From: Rhodospirillaceae bacterium
Lineage (GTDB): Bacteria; Pseudomonadota; Alphaproteobacteria; MPNO01; UBA2964
Assembly (NCBI GenBank): GCA_018660305.1
Contig: JABJKO010000131.1
Location: 1 to 16,372, forward strand
Reading direction: 5' to 3'
Length of the DNA: 16,372 bases
Shown here: positions 5,640 to 13,865 of the stretch, in pieces
Numbering within the stretch: position 1 is the first letter of the stretch
How the letters are laid out: every line of letters starts with the position of its first letter
The notes under the pieces: model-generated
What the model was told of the DNA's origin: nothing
Databases searched by the model: none
What the model saw: the letters and a program-made list of their open reading frames with translations, nothing else
Program-made: the position numbers and the translations under genes

Positions 5640-7502
5640 ATGGCGATTGAGACAGCAACTTCCGGCGACGACGCAATGGCGTCCGACGAAAATTTTATCG
5701 CAATGCTGGAAGAGACCTTCGGCGAGGGAGAACTCAGCGAAGGGTCGGTAGTCAAGGGAACCGTTATCGCCATTGAAGGCGACTCGGTGCTCATTGATGT
5801 GGGGCTTAAATCTGAAGGCCGGGTCGGTCTAAAGGAATTTACCTCCGCGGCGGGTGAAGCAGCTATCTCAGTCGGCGAAATCATCGACGTCTATCTGGAA
5901 AGAATGGAAGACCGTAACGGTGAGGCGGTCCTGTCGCGCGAAAAGGCGCGCCGCGAGGAAGCCTGGACCATGCTCGAGAAAGCATTTCAGGATGCCGAAC
6001 GGGTCACCGGGTCGATTTTCGGCCGCGTGAAAGGCGGTTTCACTGTCGATCTTTCCGGCGCCGTGGCCTTTTTGCCAGGCAGCCAGGTCGACGTTCGTCC
6101 GGTGCGCGATATTTCGCCCTTGATGGGAACGCCGCAGCCGTTTCAAATTCTCAAGATGGATCGCCGCCGCGGCAACATCGTTGTTTCACGCCGCGCCGTC
6201 CTCGAGGAATCCCGCGCCGAACAGCGCGCCGAACTGCTGGCCGGTCTTCAGGAAGGCCAGGTGGTCGATGGTATCGTCAAGAACCTGACCGATTATGGCG
6301 CCTTTGTGGATCTCGGCGGGGTCGATGGTCTGTTGCATGTCACCGATATTGCCTGGCGCCGGATCAACCATCCGAGCGAAGTGCTCAGCGTTGGTCAGTC
6401 GGTCAAAGTCCAGATCATCCGCTTCAATGCCGAGACCCAGCGCATTTCGCTCGGGATGAAGCAGCTCGAGGCCGATCCCTGGGACGGCGTCGAATCCAAG
6501 TACCCGGTTGGCGCGCGCTATACCGGTCGGGTCAGCAACATCACCGATTACGGTGCGTTTGTGGAACTGGAACCCGGTGTCGAGGGGCTGGTCCATGTCT
6601 CCGAAATGAGCTGGACCAAAAAGAACGTCCATCCCGGCAAGATTATTTCCACCAGCCAGGAAGTCGAGGTCATGGTCCTCGATGTGGATTCGACCAAACG
6701 CCGTATCTCGCTTGGTATCAAGCAAACCGAAGAGAATCCGTGGACGGATTTCGCCGGCAATCATCCGGTTGGAACCGAACTGGAAGGCGAAATCAAAAAC
6801 ATCACCGAGTTTGGCCTGTTTGTCGGTCTACCCGGCGAAATCGACGGCATGGTGCATTTGTCCGATCTGTCATGGGACAAATCCGGCGAAGAGGCCATCA
6901 AGGATTACAAAAAAGGCGATGCGGTCAAAGCCAGGGTGCTGGACATCGATATCGAAAAGGAACGCATCAGCCTGGGCGTCAAGCAGCTCACCGATGATCC
7001 GTTCGAATCTGCCTCCGAAGGGCTGAAAAAGGGCGAGGTTGTTACCTGCACCGTTGCCAAGGTGATGGAAACCGGCCTCGAAGTGACGGTGGCTGGTTCT
7101 GTTCCCGGCTTTATCCGGCGCGGCGATCTGGCGCGTGAACGCAGCGAACAACGTCCTGACCGATTTGCCGAAGGCGATCGGATCGACGCGGTCATCACCA
7201 ATATCGACCGGCGGGATCACAGACTCACCCTTTCGGTCAAGGCCCAGGAAATCAAGGAAGAGAAACAGGCGATGGCCGAATTCGGTTCCTCTGATTCCGG
7301 CGCCAGCCTCGGTGATATTCTTGGCGCGGCGATGAAACGGGCCGAGAACGAAAGTGCTTCCTCTCTGTCTGATGATGCGCTGTCCGACGAACCTGCTGCC
7401 GACGAGCCTGACGCCGACGAACCTGCTGCCGACGAGCCTGACGCCGAAGAGGCCGGCGGCTCTGATGCGGAAGAGGGTGCCGAGGAAAAGAAGGACTCGT
7501 AA
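5640..7502 (+). CDS. rpsA: 30S ribosomal protein S1
   Basis: Binds mRNA at the ribosome and assists initiation on structured leaders. The 620 residues hold six S1/OB-fold repeats at about 35-102, 119-185, 206-274, 291-361, 378-448 and 464-533. Repeats 3-5 carry the typical DYGAFV/EFGLFV and RISLGMKQ/RISLGIKQ/RISLGVKQ signatures. This is longer than E. coli S1 (557). The excess is a C-terminal acidic tail (about 577-620) built largely from Asp-Glu-Pro-Ala units encoded by a tandem repeat. The ATG at 5640 is used; an in-frame ATG at codon 13 (MASDENF) is possible and also gives a typical S1 start. It lies between cmk and sppA. Confidence 0.98.
   Translation: MAIETATSGDDAMASDENFIAMLEETFGEGELSEGSVVKGTVIAIEGDSVLIDVGLKSEGRVGLKEFTSAAGEAAISVGEIIDVYLERMEDRNGEAVLSREKARREEAWTMLEKAFQDAERVTGSIFGRVKGGFTVDLSGAVAFLPGSQVDVRPVRDISPLMGTPQPFQILKMDRRRGNIVVSRRAVLEESRAEQRAELLAGLQEGQVVDGIVKNLTDYGAFVDLGGVDGLLHVTDIAWRRINHPSEVLSVGQSVKVQIIRFNAETQRISLGMKQLEADPWDGVESKYPVGARYTGRVSNITDYGAFVELEPGVEGLVHVSEMSWTKKNVHPGKIISTSQEVEVMVLDVDSTKRRISLGIKQTEENPWTDFAGNHPVGTELEGEIKNITEFGLFVGLPGEIDGMVHLSDLSWDKSGEEAIKDYKKGDAVKARVLDIDIEKERISLGVKQLTDDPFESASEGLKKGEVVTCTVAKVMETGLEVTVAGSVPGFIRRGDLARERSEQRPDRFAEGDRIDAVITNIDRRDHRLTLSVKAQEIKEEKQAMAEFGSSDSGASLGDILGAAMKRAENESASSLSDDALSDEPAADEPDADEPAADEPDAEEAGGSDAEEGAEEKKDS
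7386..7445 (+). repeat. Two perfect 30-bp tandem repeats inside rpsA
   Basis: Units 7386-7415 and 7416-7445 are identical. Each encodes DEPAADEPDA, and each is itself two diverged 15-bp halves (DEPAA and DEPDA). The repeat is in frame and lengthens the acidic tail of S1. Identical synonymous positions in the two copies point to a recent duplication or a slippage-prone tract. Confidence 0.95.
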
Positions 7503-7558
7503 TTCCGTCTCCCTTGGCGTCAGATCGGTCGTAAGGTCTTCGCAATGTCTGGGCGATA

Positions 7559-8470
7559 ATGGCGCTCGATGCAGATTATTTAGTCGATAGAAGCCGGTTG
7601 AAACGCCGGCTCGCCTTCTGGCGCATAGCGGCGATTGTCGTTGCCGTTGCCCTTGTGACCACGGCCGTTGGCCGGTTCACCGGTTCAGCCTCACGGGACT
7701 ACATCGCCCGGCTCAGTGTGGAGCGGGTCATTGTCGATGATACCGACCGGCTGGCCGCGATCGAAGAGGCTATCGACGATAAAAAAATCAAGGCTGTCAT
7801 GGTCCGGATCAATTCCCCGGGCGGGACGGTCGTGGGCGGCGAGGCGCTTCACGGGGCGCTGGTCAGGCTCGCGGAAACAAAGCCGGTTGTCGCGGTGATG
7901 GGCGATCTCGCAACGTCGGCAGGCTATATGATCGCCGTGCCGGCCCATCATATCGTTGCCCGCGAAGGGACCATTACCGGCTCCATCGGGGTACTGTTCC
8001 AGACCGCCGAGATAACCGATTTGCTGGCAAAGCTGGGGATCGGTGTGGAGACCATCCAGAGCGGCCCCCTCAAGGCCGAACCCTCGCCTTTCAAGAAGCT
8101 GACTCCCGAAGTCCGCCACGCCACGCAAATTCTGGTGGACGATATGTTCGGCATGTTCATTGGCATGGTCGCCACCCATCGGAAAATGAGCCTTGGCAAA
8201 GTGCGTAAGCTTGCCGACGGGCGTGTGTTTACCGGCCGCATGGCGGTAAAGAACGGGTTGATTGATGCCATCGGCGGTGAGCGGGAGGCGTTGCGCTGGC
8301 TCGAGGCCAATAAAGACATCGAGAAAGACCTCCCCGTACGCGATCTGCGCATACGGCGGCAGGGTCTCGACTGGTTCGACCAGATTGCCTCGTTGACGCG
8401 AAAAACGGTGTTTTCTGAAAGGCTTACACTTGACGGGTTAGTATCGGTCTGGCACCCTCAACTCCAATAG
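7559..8470 (+). CDS. sppA: Signal peptide peptidase SppA, S49 family (short form)
   Basis: A membrane-anchored Ser-Lys protease of the S49 family that cleaves remnant signal peptides in the inner membrane. It has 303 residues with one N-terminal membrane anchor (about 22-39) after a basic segment (RSRLKRRL), so the catalytic domain should face the periplasm. The short, single-domain form is like the Bacillus SppA rather than the duplicated E. coli protein. Catalytic residues are visible: Ser120 in [11 protein letters not shown] and Lys172 in [11 protein letters not shown]. Their 52-residue spacing equals that reported for the Bacillus enzyme (Ser147/Lys199). NSPGG (85-89) and TGSIGV (140-145) are further family motifs. 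The Shine-Dalgarno is weak. It lies 56 bases after rpsA and 76 before ihfB, suggesting one transcript. Confidence 0.95.
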   Translation: MALDADYLVDRSRLKRRLAFWRIAAIVVAVALVTTAVGRFTGSASRDYIARLSVERVIVDDTDRLAAIEEAIDDKKIKAVMVRINSPGGTVVGGEALHGALVRLAETKPVVAVMGDLATSAGYMIAVPAHHIVAREGTITGSIGVLFQTAEITDLLAKLGIGVETIQSGPLKAEPSPFKKLTPEVRHATQILVDDMFGMFIGMVATHRKMSLGKVRKLADGRVFTGRMAVKNGLIDAIGGEREALRWLEANKDIEKDLPVRDLRIRRQGLDWFDQIASLTRKTVFSERLTLDGLVSVWHPQLQ

Positions 8471-8546
8471 CGAGTATTCAGGCGCTGTGGCTTGGGTGTG
8501 GGGCAAGGGCTCTGATCACCGGTCGCGCGAGACGGAGCAGGTTGCG

Positions 8547-8834
8547 ATGACAAAATCCGAGTTGATCCTGCGTTTGGCAGAAAAAAATCCCCATCTCTAC
8601 CAACGTGATGTTGAGCGCATCGTCTCGACGGTGTTCGAAGAGATTTCGGGCGCCCTGGCCACGGGAGACCGTGTTGAGCTGCGCGGCTTTGGCGCGTTTT
8701 CTGTCAAGAACCGGGATGCCCGGACCGGGCGCAATCCGCGTACCGGTGAAACGGTTCAGGTGGCCCGCAAATCCGTTCCCTTCTTCAAGGTCGGAAAAGA
8801 CTTGCGGATTCGGTTGAACGCGCCGCAGGATTGA
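8547..8834 (+). CDS. ihfB: Integration host factor subunit beta
   Basis: The beta subunit of the IHF heterodimer, which binds and sharply bends DNA in the nucleoid, with roles in transcription, recombination and replication. The 95 residues begin MTKSELI, the usual IhfB start, with GGAG nine bases upstream. The frame is open back to an upstream start at 8487, but those 20 residues are not part of the family. Motifs are [14 protein letters not shown] in the dimerisation helices, then [29 protein letters not shown], containing the HU/IHF signature and the Pro that intercalates (RNPRTGE), and [15 protein letters not shown] at the end. Its place after rpsA/sppA and before lapA favours IhfB over IhfA or HU. 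Confidence 0.97.
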   Translation: MTKSELILRLAEKNPHLYQRDVERIVSTVFEEISGALATGDRVELRGFGAFSVKNRDARTGRNPRTGETVQVARKSVPFFKVGKDLRIRLNAPQD

Positions 8835-8869
8835 GTTGACCGACCGGTGCGTGGTCGGATAGGGCGGCT

Positions 8870-9235
8870 ATGGTCGGTATTCTTCGGTTCATTGTAAAAG
8901 CACTCTTTACCCTCATCGTGGTCGTCTTTCTGGTGGCCGCGGCAAGCTTTGCCGTGACCAACCGGGAACCGGTGGCCATCCATTTCCTGCCATTTTTTGA
9001 TGAAGTGATGCTGCCCCTGGGCACGACGGTTCTGGCGGCCCTTGGTATCGGGCTTGTGGTGGGGACGGCGCTCATGTCGCTGTCCCGTCTCCGGCTGCGC
9101 CGCCGCGCCCGCAGCAGTGAGCGCCGCCTCGCCGCCCTGGAGCGCACGTCGGGTCATGGTACGGGTGCCCGGATGCCGGCAACGGGTCCGACTCTGTCGT
9201 CGTCCTTCCCGCCACCGGCGGCGCGCGACAACTAG
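8870..9235 (+). CDS. lapA: LapA family inner-membrane protein (DUF1049)
   Basis: A 121-residue protein with two membrane segments (about 8-29 and 48-70) joined by a short loop carrying the typical TNREPVAIHFLPF sequence. A basic, helical cytoplasmic tail (RLRLRRRARSSERRLAALE) and a low-complexity end follow. In E. coli, LapA (YciS) works with LapB (YciM) in controlling LPS synthesis through LpxC turnover; here only LapA is present. The ATG at 8870 lies 35 bases after ihfB. The ihfB-lapA pair is widespread in Proteobacteria. The tail after about residue 92 (Gly/Pro/Ser-rich) looks poorly conserved. Family identity is sure; the LPS role is by analogy. Confidence 0.9.
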   Translation: MVGILRFIVKALFTLIVVVFLVAAASFAVTNREPVAIHFLPFFDEVMLPLGTTVLAALGIGLVVGTALMSLSRLRLRRRARSSERRLAALERTSGHGTGARMPATGPTLSSSFPPPAARDN

Positions 9236-9277
9236 CGCTCTTTATCTTCGTATCAGGTTGTTGCCGCACAGGTCCCT

Positions 9278-9305
9278 TTGCTGATCGGTTCGGCTGGCGT
9301 ATACA
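9278..9305 (+). promoter_or_regulatory. Possible sigma-70-type promoter for pyrF-trpF
   Basis: TTGCTG (9278-9283) and TATACA (9300-9305) are 16 bases apart, in the 112-base gap between lapA and pyrF. The match to consensus is moderate in the -10 and weak in the -35. If real, the transcript would start near 9312, with about 35 nt of leader before pyrF. A short GC-rich inverted repeat (9306-9326) would lie at the start of the message. Confidence 0.35.
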
Positions 9306-9347
9306 GTGCCCGCCCCAAGGGGGCACGTGCTGTTATTGGAAGGTCAC

Positions 9348-10046
9348 ATGGAACCGTCACGCCGTATCCTCTGTGCCATCGATACGACCGATCTCGCCAC
9401 CGCGATTGATCTTGCGCGGGTGCTGGACGGCAAGGTCGGCGGCGTCAAACTCGGCAAGGAATTTTTTTGCGCCCAGGGCCCGCAGGGTGTTGCCCGCATC
9501 GCCGAGATCCAGCCGCGCATATTCCTCGATCTGAAACTCCATGACATTCCCAATACGGTCGCCGGCGCCGTCCGGGCGGTGTCCGGATTGGGGTGCTTTC
9601 TCCTGACCATCCATGCCTCCGGTGGCGGCGACATGATCCGTGCCGCCGTTGGCGCGCGCGGAGACTCCACGGATCTTTCCATCGTCGCGGTTACTGTACT
9701 GACCAGCCTCGGCGAAGCGGATATGGCATCGATTGGCCAATCATTGCCCATCGCCGACCAGGTCCTGCGGCTTGGTCGCCTGGCGAAGGAAAGCGGCGCC
9801 AACGGTGTGGTGTGCTCGCCCCATGAGGTCGCCGCCCTCCGGGGTGCCCTGGGGCCGGATTTCACCCTCGTGGTCCCCGGCGTACGGCCAAGCTGGGCCT
9901 CGGCCGACGATCAGAAGCGCGTGATGACACCGGCCGAGGCGGTGCGGGCCGGCGCCGATTATCTGGTAATCGGCCGTCCCATCACCCAGTCGGACGATCC
10001 CGCCGCTGCCGCCCGGCGCATCGCCGACGAGATAGAAGCGGGCTGA
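9348..10046 (+). CDS. pyrF: Orotidine 5'-phosphate decarboxylase
   Basis: Decarboxylates orotidine 5'-phosphate to UMP, the last step of de novo pyrimidine synthesis, in the cytoplasm. The 232 residues form a short TIM barrel. The catalytic Asp/Lys network is seen in IFLDLKLHDIPNT (D61, K63, D66). Other family motifs are LCAIDTTD (8-15), GGVKLGKEFF (31-40), VVPGVRP (175-181) and GADYLVIGRPIT (202-213) in the phosphate-binding end. I chose the ATG at 9348 because GGAAGG lies five bases upstream; the open frame back to GTG 9306 adds 14 unlike residues. trpF follows after ten bases, so the two are co-translated. pyrF beside trp genes is an order I recall in Rhodospirillales. Confidence 0.97.
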   Translation: MEPSRRILCAIDTTDLATAIDLARVLDGKVGGVKLGKEFFCAQGPQGVARIAEIQPRIFLDLKLHDIPNTVAGAVRAVSGLGCFLLTIHASGGGDMIRAAVGARGDSTDLSIVAVTVLTSLGEADMASIGQSLPIADQVLRLGRLAKESGANGVVCSPHEVAALRGALGPDFTLVVPGVRPSWASADDQKRVMTPAEAVRAGADYLVIGRPITQSDDPAAAARRIADEIEAG

Positions 10047-10056
10047 GGTCGGGGCG

Positions 10057-10704
10057 ATGTCCGTTCAGGCGAAAATCTGTGGAATCAATTCCGAGGCGGC
10101 GATGGGTGCCGCTGTCGAAGGTAGTGCCGATTATGTCGGGCTGGTGTTCTATGCGCCGTCACCCCGGGCGGTCACTGCCATCGAAGCCGCGGAGCTGGTG
10201 CGGCAGGTGCCCGATGACGTGATCAAGGTGGGGCTGTTCGTCGATATGGACGATGCTACTTTTTCGGCCATTCTATCCCAGGTAACCCTCGATCTCCTGC
10301 AGCTGCACGGCGCTGAAACGCCGGAGCGGGTGGCGGAAATCCACGCCCTGACGGGGCTGCCGGTCATGAAAGCCATCAAGGTCGCCGGCGCCCAGGATAT
10401 CGAGGCGGCGGATCGCTATCTCGATTGCGCCGATCGCCTGTTGTTCGACGCCAAGGCGCCGCCCGATCTCAAGGGCGCGTTACCCGGCGGCAATGCGCTG
10501 ATGTTCGATTGGACGCTTCTGGCGGGCCGCGACTGGCCGTGTCCATGGATGCTCTCGGGCGGGCTTGATGCCGACAACGTGGCAGAGGCCGTCAGCATAT
10601 CCGGCGCGCTCGCGGTCGATGTGTCCTCCGGTGTGGAACAAGCGCCGGGGGTCAAGGACCCGGCCCGGATCAGCGCTTTTTTGTCCGCCGTAAAAGCGCT
10701 TTAG
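10057..10704 (+). CDS. trpF: Phosphoribosylanthranilate isomerase
   Basis: Converts N-(5'-phosphoribosyl)-anthranilate to CdRP in tryptophan synthesis. It is a free-standing TIM-barrel enzyme of 215 residues, as in most alphaproteobacteria, and not fused to TrpC as in E. coli. The general base Cys8 lies in KICGI and the general acid is Asp131 in LLFDAKAP. Other motifs are YVGLVFYAPSPR (26-37), VGLFVDMD, LDLLQLHGAETPERV (78-92), LPGGN before FDWTLL, and MLSGGLDADNV plus DVSSGVEQAPGVKDP in the phosphate-binding region. It starts ten bases after pyrF, with GAGGT overlapping the pyrF stop as a possible Shine-Dalgarno. trpB follows after 51 bases. trpE, trpD, trpC and trpG are not in this window. 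Confidence 0.98.
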   Translation: MSVQAKICGINSEAAMGAAVEGSADYVGLVFYAPSPRAVTAIEAAELVRQVPDDVIKVGLFVDMDDATFSAILSQVTLDLLQLHGAETPERVAEIHALTGLPVMKAIKVAGAQDIEAADRYLDCADRLLFDAKAPPDLKGALPGGNALMFDWTLLAGRDWPCPWMLSGGLDADNVAEAVSISGALAVDVSSGVEQAPGVKDPARISAFLSAVKAL

Positions 10705-10755
10705 CGCGTCCGATGGTGGCCGCCCTCCCATGCCTCTGATACACTCCGGCCCGAT

Positions 10756-11982
10756 ATGAGCGCCATGGATCAGACCAGTCCCAATAGCTTCCGGACCCTT
10801 CCCGACGGGGACGGACATTTCGGCCTGTTTGGCGGGCGTTTCGTTGCCGAAACCCTGATGCCGCTCATTCTGCAGGTCGAAAAAGCCTATGACGCGGCGC
10901 AGGCCGACCCGTCTTTTCAGGCGGAGCTCGACGATTACCTGAAGCATTATGTGGGCCGGCCAAGCCCGCTTTATTTTGCGCGGCGGCTGACCGAGTATTT
11001 CGGCGGCGCCAAGATCTATTTCAAGCGTGACGAGCTGAACCATACCGGCGCCCACAAGATCAACAACACCATGGCCCAGATCCTGCTGGCGCGGCGCATG
11101 GGCAAGACTCGCATCATCGCGGAAACCGGCGCCGGGCAGCATGGTGTCGCGACGGCGACCGTTTGCGCGCTGTTCGGCTTGCCCTGTGTGGTTTATATGG
11201 GCCAGACCGATATCGAACGGCAGGCGCCTAACGTGTTCCGCATGAAGCTGCTTGGTGCCGAAGTGGTCCCCGTGACGTCGGGATCGGCGACCCTCAAGGA
11301 TGCCATGAACGAGGCCCTGCGCGACTGGGTCTCCAATGTGGATGATACGTTTTACATCATCGGCACCGTCGCCGGACCCCACCCCTATCCCGCCATGGTC
11401 CGTGATTTCCAGTCGGTCATCGGCCGCGAAGTGCGCCAGCAGATCATGGAGCAGGAAGGCAGGTTGCCGGACTCCCTGGTCGCCTGCATCGGCGGCGGGT
11501 CCAACGCCATCGGGCTGTTCTATGAATTTCTCGATGAGGAAAGCGTGCAGATCTTCGCCGTCGAGGCGGCCGGCAAAGGCATAGAGACCGGCGCCCATGC
11601 CGCGTCGCTGAGCGCCGGCGCGCCCGGCGTTCTGCATGGCAACCGGACCTATTTGCTACAGAACGAGGATGGCCAGATTACCGAGGCCCATTCCATCTCG
11701 GCCGGGCTGGACTATCCCGGGATCGGGCCCGAGCATGCCTGGCTGCACGATGTCGGCCGGGTCGAATATGTATCGGCCACCGATCAGGAGGCACTGGATG
11801 CCTTCCAGCTTTGCAGCCGTCAGGAAGGGATTATCCCGGCGCTGGAACCCTCCCATGCGCTGGCCCATGTGGCGCGTATGGCGCCGGACCTGCCCAAGGA
11901 CCATCTATTGGTGATGAACATGTGCGGCCGCGGCGACAAGGATGTGTTTACCGTGGCGGAGGCCCTGGGGGTTTCTCTATGA
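10756..11982 (+). CDS. trpB: Tryptophan synthase beta chain
   Basis: The PLP-dependent subunit that condenses indole with serine to make tryptophan, acting with TrpA in an alpha2-beta2 complex. The 408 residues match TrpB1-type enzymes. The Schiff-base lysine is K101 in [10 protein letters not shown] (E. coli K87). Further motifs are RPSPLYFA, the [14 protein letters not shown] loop with the catalytic Glu, [10 protein letters not shown] for phosphate binding, and CGRGDKD near the C-terminus. Translation may begin at ATG 10756 or at ATG 10765 (codon 4); neither has a strong Shine-Dalgarno. The stop overlaps the trpA start by four bases (ATGA), coupling equimolar synthesis of the two subunits. 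Confidence 0.98.
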   Translation: MSAMDQTSPNSFRTLPDGDGHFGLFGGRFVAETLMPLILQVEKAYDAAQADPSFQAELDDYLKHYVGRPSPLYFARRLTEYFGGAKIYFKRDELNHTGAHKINNTMAQILLARRMGKTRIIAETGAGQHGVATATVCALFGLPCVVYMGQTDIERQAPNVFRMKLLGAEVVPVTSGSATLKDAMNEALRDWVSNVDDTFYIIGTVAGPHPYPAMVRDFQSVIGREVRQQIMEQEGRLPDSLVACIGGGSNAIGLFYEFLDEESVQIFAVEAAGKGIETGAHAASLSAGAPGVLHGNRTYLLQNEDGQITEAHSISAGLDYPGIGPEHAWLHDVGRVEYVSATDQEALDAFQLCSRQEGIIPALEPSHALAHVARMAPDLPKDHLLVMNMCGRGDKDVFTVAEALGVSL

Positions 11983-12842
11983 GCCGTGCCCGCGATCGCA
12001 TAAAGCGCCGCTTCGAGGCGCTGGCCGAGGAAAACCGGGCCGGCCTGGTCACCTTCGTTACCGCCGGTGATCCGGACCCTGATATTTCCGAAGCCATCAT
12101 AAAGGGACTGCCGGCGGCCGGCGCCGATATGATCGAGCTCGGCATGCCGTTTACCGATCCCATGGCGGACGGTCCGGCGGTCCAGCTGTCGTCGCTGCGC
12201 GCGCTGCGCGCCGGTCAGACCCAGCGCCGCACGCTGGAAATGGTCAGCCGGTTCCGCGAACAGGATAATGAGACCCCCATCGTTCTGATGGGCTACTACA
12301 ACCCGATCTATATTTACGGCGTCGAGCAATTTGTCAGCGACGCGGCCGATGCCGGCGTCGATGGGCTGATTATTGTTGATTTGCCGCCCGAGGAAGATGC
12401 CGAGCTGCGGGTTCCGGCGGCGGAGGCGGGCATCGATTTTGTCCGCCTGGCCACGCCCACCAGCGATGAGAACCGCCTGCCGCTGCTGATGGAAACGGCC
12501 AGCGGGTTTGTCTATTACGTCTCGATCACCGGCATTACCGGCACCCGATCCGCCGAGACCAGCAACATCGCCGACGCGGTCGCCCGTATCCGGCGGTTCA
12601 CCGATTTACCCGTCGCCGTGGGTTTTGGCGTCAAAACCCCCGAACAGGCCGCCGAAATCGCCCGGGTGGCCGATGCTGCGGTGGTTGGATCCGCCATTGT
12701 CCAGCGCATTGTGGATGCCCCTAAAGGGGCAGGTGGAAATTCATCCAATTTGGTCGAATCCGTGCTAGGATTTGTCCGTGAACTCGCCGACGGTGTGCAT
12801 CGGGCGCGAGACGATGCCCCTAAGGAGGTAACTCCGACATGA
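11979..12842 (+). CDS. trpA: Tryptophan synthase alpha chain
   Basis: Cleaves indole-3-glycerol phosphate to indole, which is channelled to TrpB, and glyceraldehyde-3-phosphate. The 287 residues form a TIM barrel. Catalytic Glu53 and Asp64 lie in [15 protein letters not shown], with the same spacing as E. coli Glu49/Asp60. Other motifs are VTFVTAGDP (24-32), [36 protein letters not shown] and [13 protein letters not shown]. The ATG is set by the four-base ATGA overlap with the trpB stop; an open frame extends upstream inside trpB but would not encode family sequence. The last about 25 residues (after PKGAGG) are a loose tail that carries the accD Shine-Dalgarno. The stop overlaps the accD start by four bases. 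Confidence 0.98.
   Translation: MSRARDRIKRRFEALAEENRAGLVTFVTAGDPDPDISEAIIKGLPAAGADMIELGMPFTDPMADGPAVQLSSLRALRAGQTQRRTLEMVSRFREQDNETPIVLMGYYNPIYIYGVEQFVSDAADAGVDGLIIVDLPPEEDAELRVPAAEAGIDFVRLATPTSDENRLPLLMETASGFVYYVSITGITGTRSAETSNIADAVARIRRFTDLPVAVGFGVKTPEQAAEIARVADAAVVGSAIVQRIVDAPKGAGGNSSNLVESVLGFVRELADGVHRARDDAPKEVTPT
12821..12829 (+). promoter_or_regulatory. Perfect Shine-Dalgarno for accD inside the end of trpA
   Basis: TAAGGAGGT is fully complementary to the 3' end of 16S rRNA and lies about ten bases before the accD ATG at 12839, within trpA coding sequence. It would let ribosomes initiate on accD independently of trpA, despite the overlapping stop and start. Confidence 0.85.
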
Positions 12843-13786
12843 ACTGGTTGACTAACTATGTCCGCCCGAAAATCCGGGCCCTCGTCGAAAAGGACGATGT
12901 GCCGGATAATCTGTGGCACCAGTGCCCCGGCTGCGAGCAGATGATTTTTCATCGCGAACTGGAAGCGTCGCTCAATGTCTGCAGCCATTGCGGCCACCAT
13001 ATGCGTCTGCCCGCCAGGAAGCGGCTGGAAACGCTTTTCGACGGCGGTGAATACCAGACCATTGAATTGCCGGCGCTGAAGGGCGATCCGCTCAAATTTC
13101 GCGACCGCAAACGCTACACCGACCGCCTTAAAGAGAGTCGCGGGGCGACAAATGAAGAGGACGCGCTGATCGTTGCCCATGGCGAAATGGGCGGCCGCAA
13201 GACCGTGGTCGCAATCATGAATTTTGATTTCATGGCGGGGTCCATGGGGCTGGCGCTTGGCAAGGGCATCCTCACGGCGGCGCGTCTCGCGGTGCTTCAG
13301 GAAGCGCCTTTTATCATCGTTACCGCCTCGGGTGGCGCCCGCATGCAGGAAGGTATCCTGTCGCTAATGCAGATGCCGCGCTCGGTCATCGCGGTGGATG
13401 AGGTCAAGGAGGCGGGGTTGCCGTTCCTGACCGTCCTCACCGATCCCACCACCGGTGGGGTTACAGCGTCCTTTGCCATGCTGGGTGACATTGCCATCGC
13501 CGAACAGGGTGCGGTCATTGGGTTTGCCGGCGCACGGGTAATCGAGGAGACCATCCGCGAGAAGCTGCCGGAAGGGTTCCAGCGTGCGGAATATCTGTTG
13601 GAGCATGGCATGGTCGACCGGGTGGTTCACCGCCGCCAGGTACGTGACGAGCTGATCCGCCTGTCCGATCTGCTGTTGAACACCCGGCCCGCCGCGCAAA
13701 TCGTACCGTTGAGCCCGCCCGGCGCCGCCGAACCTCTCCGGCTGGGCGCCGAACACCCCAACGAAGAGCGCCCCGCTGCGGAGTGA
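12839..13786 (+). CDS. accD: Acetyl-CoA carboxylase carboxyltransferase subunit beta
   Basis: The beta half of the carboxyltransferase that moves CO2 from biotin to acetyl-CoA, making malonyl-CoA for fatty acid synthesis; it works with AccA (not in this window). The 315 residues carry an N-terminal four-Cys zinc ribbon (C29-x2-C32 and C48-x2-C51, in WHQCPGC and VCSHCG), then the crotonase-like fold. Motifs include [42 protein letters not shown] with oxyanion-hole glycines, [18 protein letters not shown] and [22 protein letters not shown]. The C-terminal 30 residues are Pro/Ala/Glu-rich and variable. It is translated from its own perfect Shine-Dalgarno and overlaps trpA by four bases. folC follows with no gap. 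Confidence 0.98.
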   Translation: MNWLTNYVRPKIRALVEKDDVPDNLWHQCPGCEQMIFHRELEASLNVCSHCGHHMRLPARKRLETLFDGGEYQTIELPALKGDPLKFRDRKRYTDRLKESRGATNEEDALIVAHGEMGGRKTVVAIMNFDFMAGSMGLALGKGILTAARLAVLQEAPFIIVTASGGARMQEGILSLMQMPRSVIAVDEVKEAGLPFLTVLTDPTTGGVTASFAMLGDIAIAEQGAVIGFAGARVIEETIREKLPEGFQRAEYLLEHGMVDRVVHRRQVRDELIRLSDLLLNTRPAAQIVPLSPPGAAEPLRLGAEHPNEERPAAE

Positions 13787-13787
13787 C

Positions 13788-13865
13788 GCGGTTGTCGAGC
13801 GCCTGAGAGGCCTCCACCCAAGGGTCATCGATCTGTCCCTGGGGCGGGTCCAGCGCCTGCTACGG
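13788..13865 (+). other. Conserved folC N-terminal coding sequence upstream of the first standard start codon
   Basis: Reading upstream of GTG 13866 in the folC frame gives 26 codons that encode a typical FolC N-terminal helix, including LHPRVIDLSLGRV, which aligns with the LHSKTIDLGLERV of E. coli FolC. The frame stays open back to a stop at 13710-13712 but holds no ATG, GTG or TTG in that stretch. Candidate non-standard starts are CTG 13776 (with GAAGAG about seven bases upstream) and CTG 13803. Alternatively, one missing base near 13787 would join this frame to a GTG at 13783 that overlaps the accD stop. Confidence 0.8.

Noticed and set aside
6186..6764. 192-codon minus-strand ORF opposite rpsA
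   Set aside because: Antisense shadow of the S1 repeats; its apparent repeats only mirror them.
7386..7445. Tandem repeat as a CRISPR or mobile-element trace
   Set aside because: The units are adjacent with no spacers, in frame, and within a known acidic tail of S1.
9306..9326. GTGCCC/GGGCAC inverted repeat before pyrF as a terminator or operator
   Set aside because: Short stem with alternative pairings and no T run; it lies too near the pyrF start to be a convincing terminator.
10480..11637. 385-codon minus-strand ORF opposite trpF and trpB
   Set aside because: Long antisense frames are common in GC-rich genes. The plus strand encodes two certain enzymes here, and the antisense product shows no motif.
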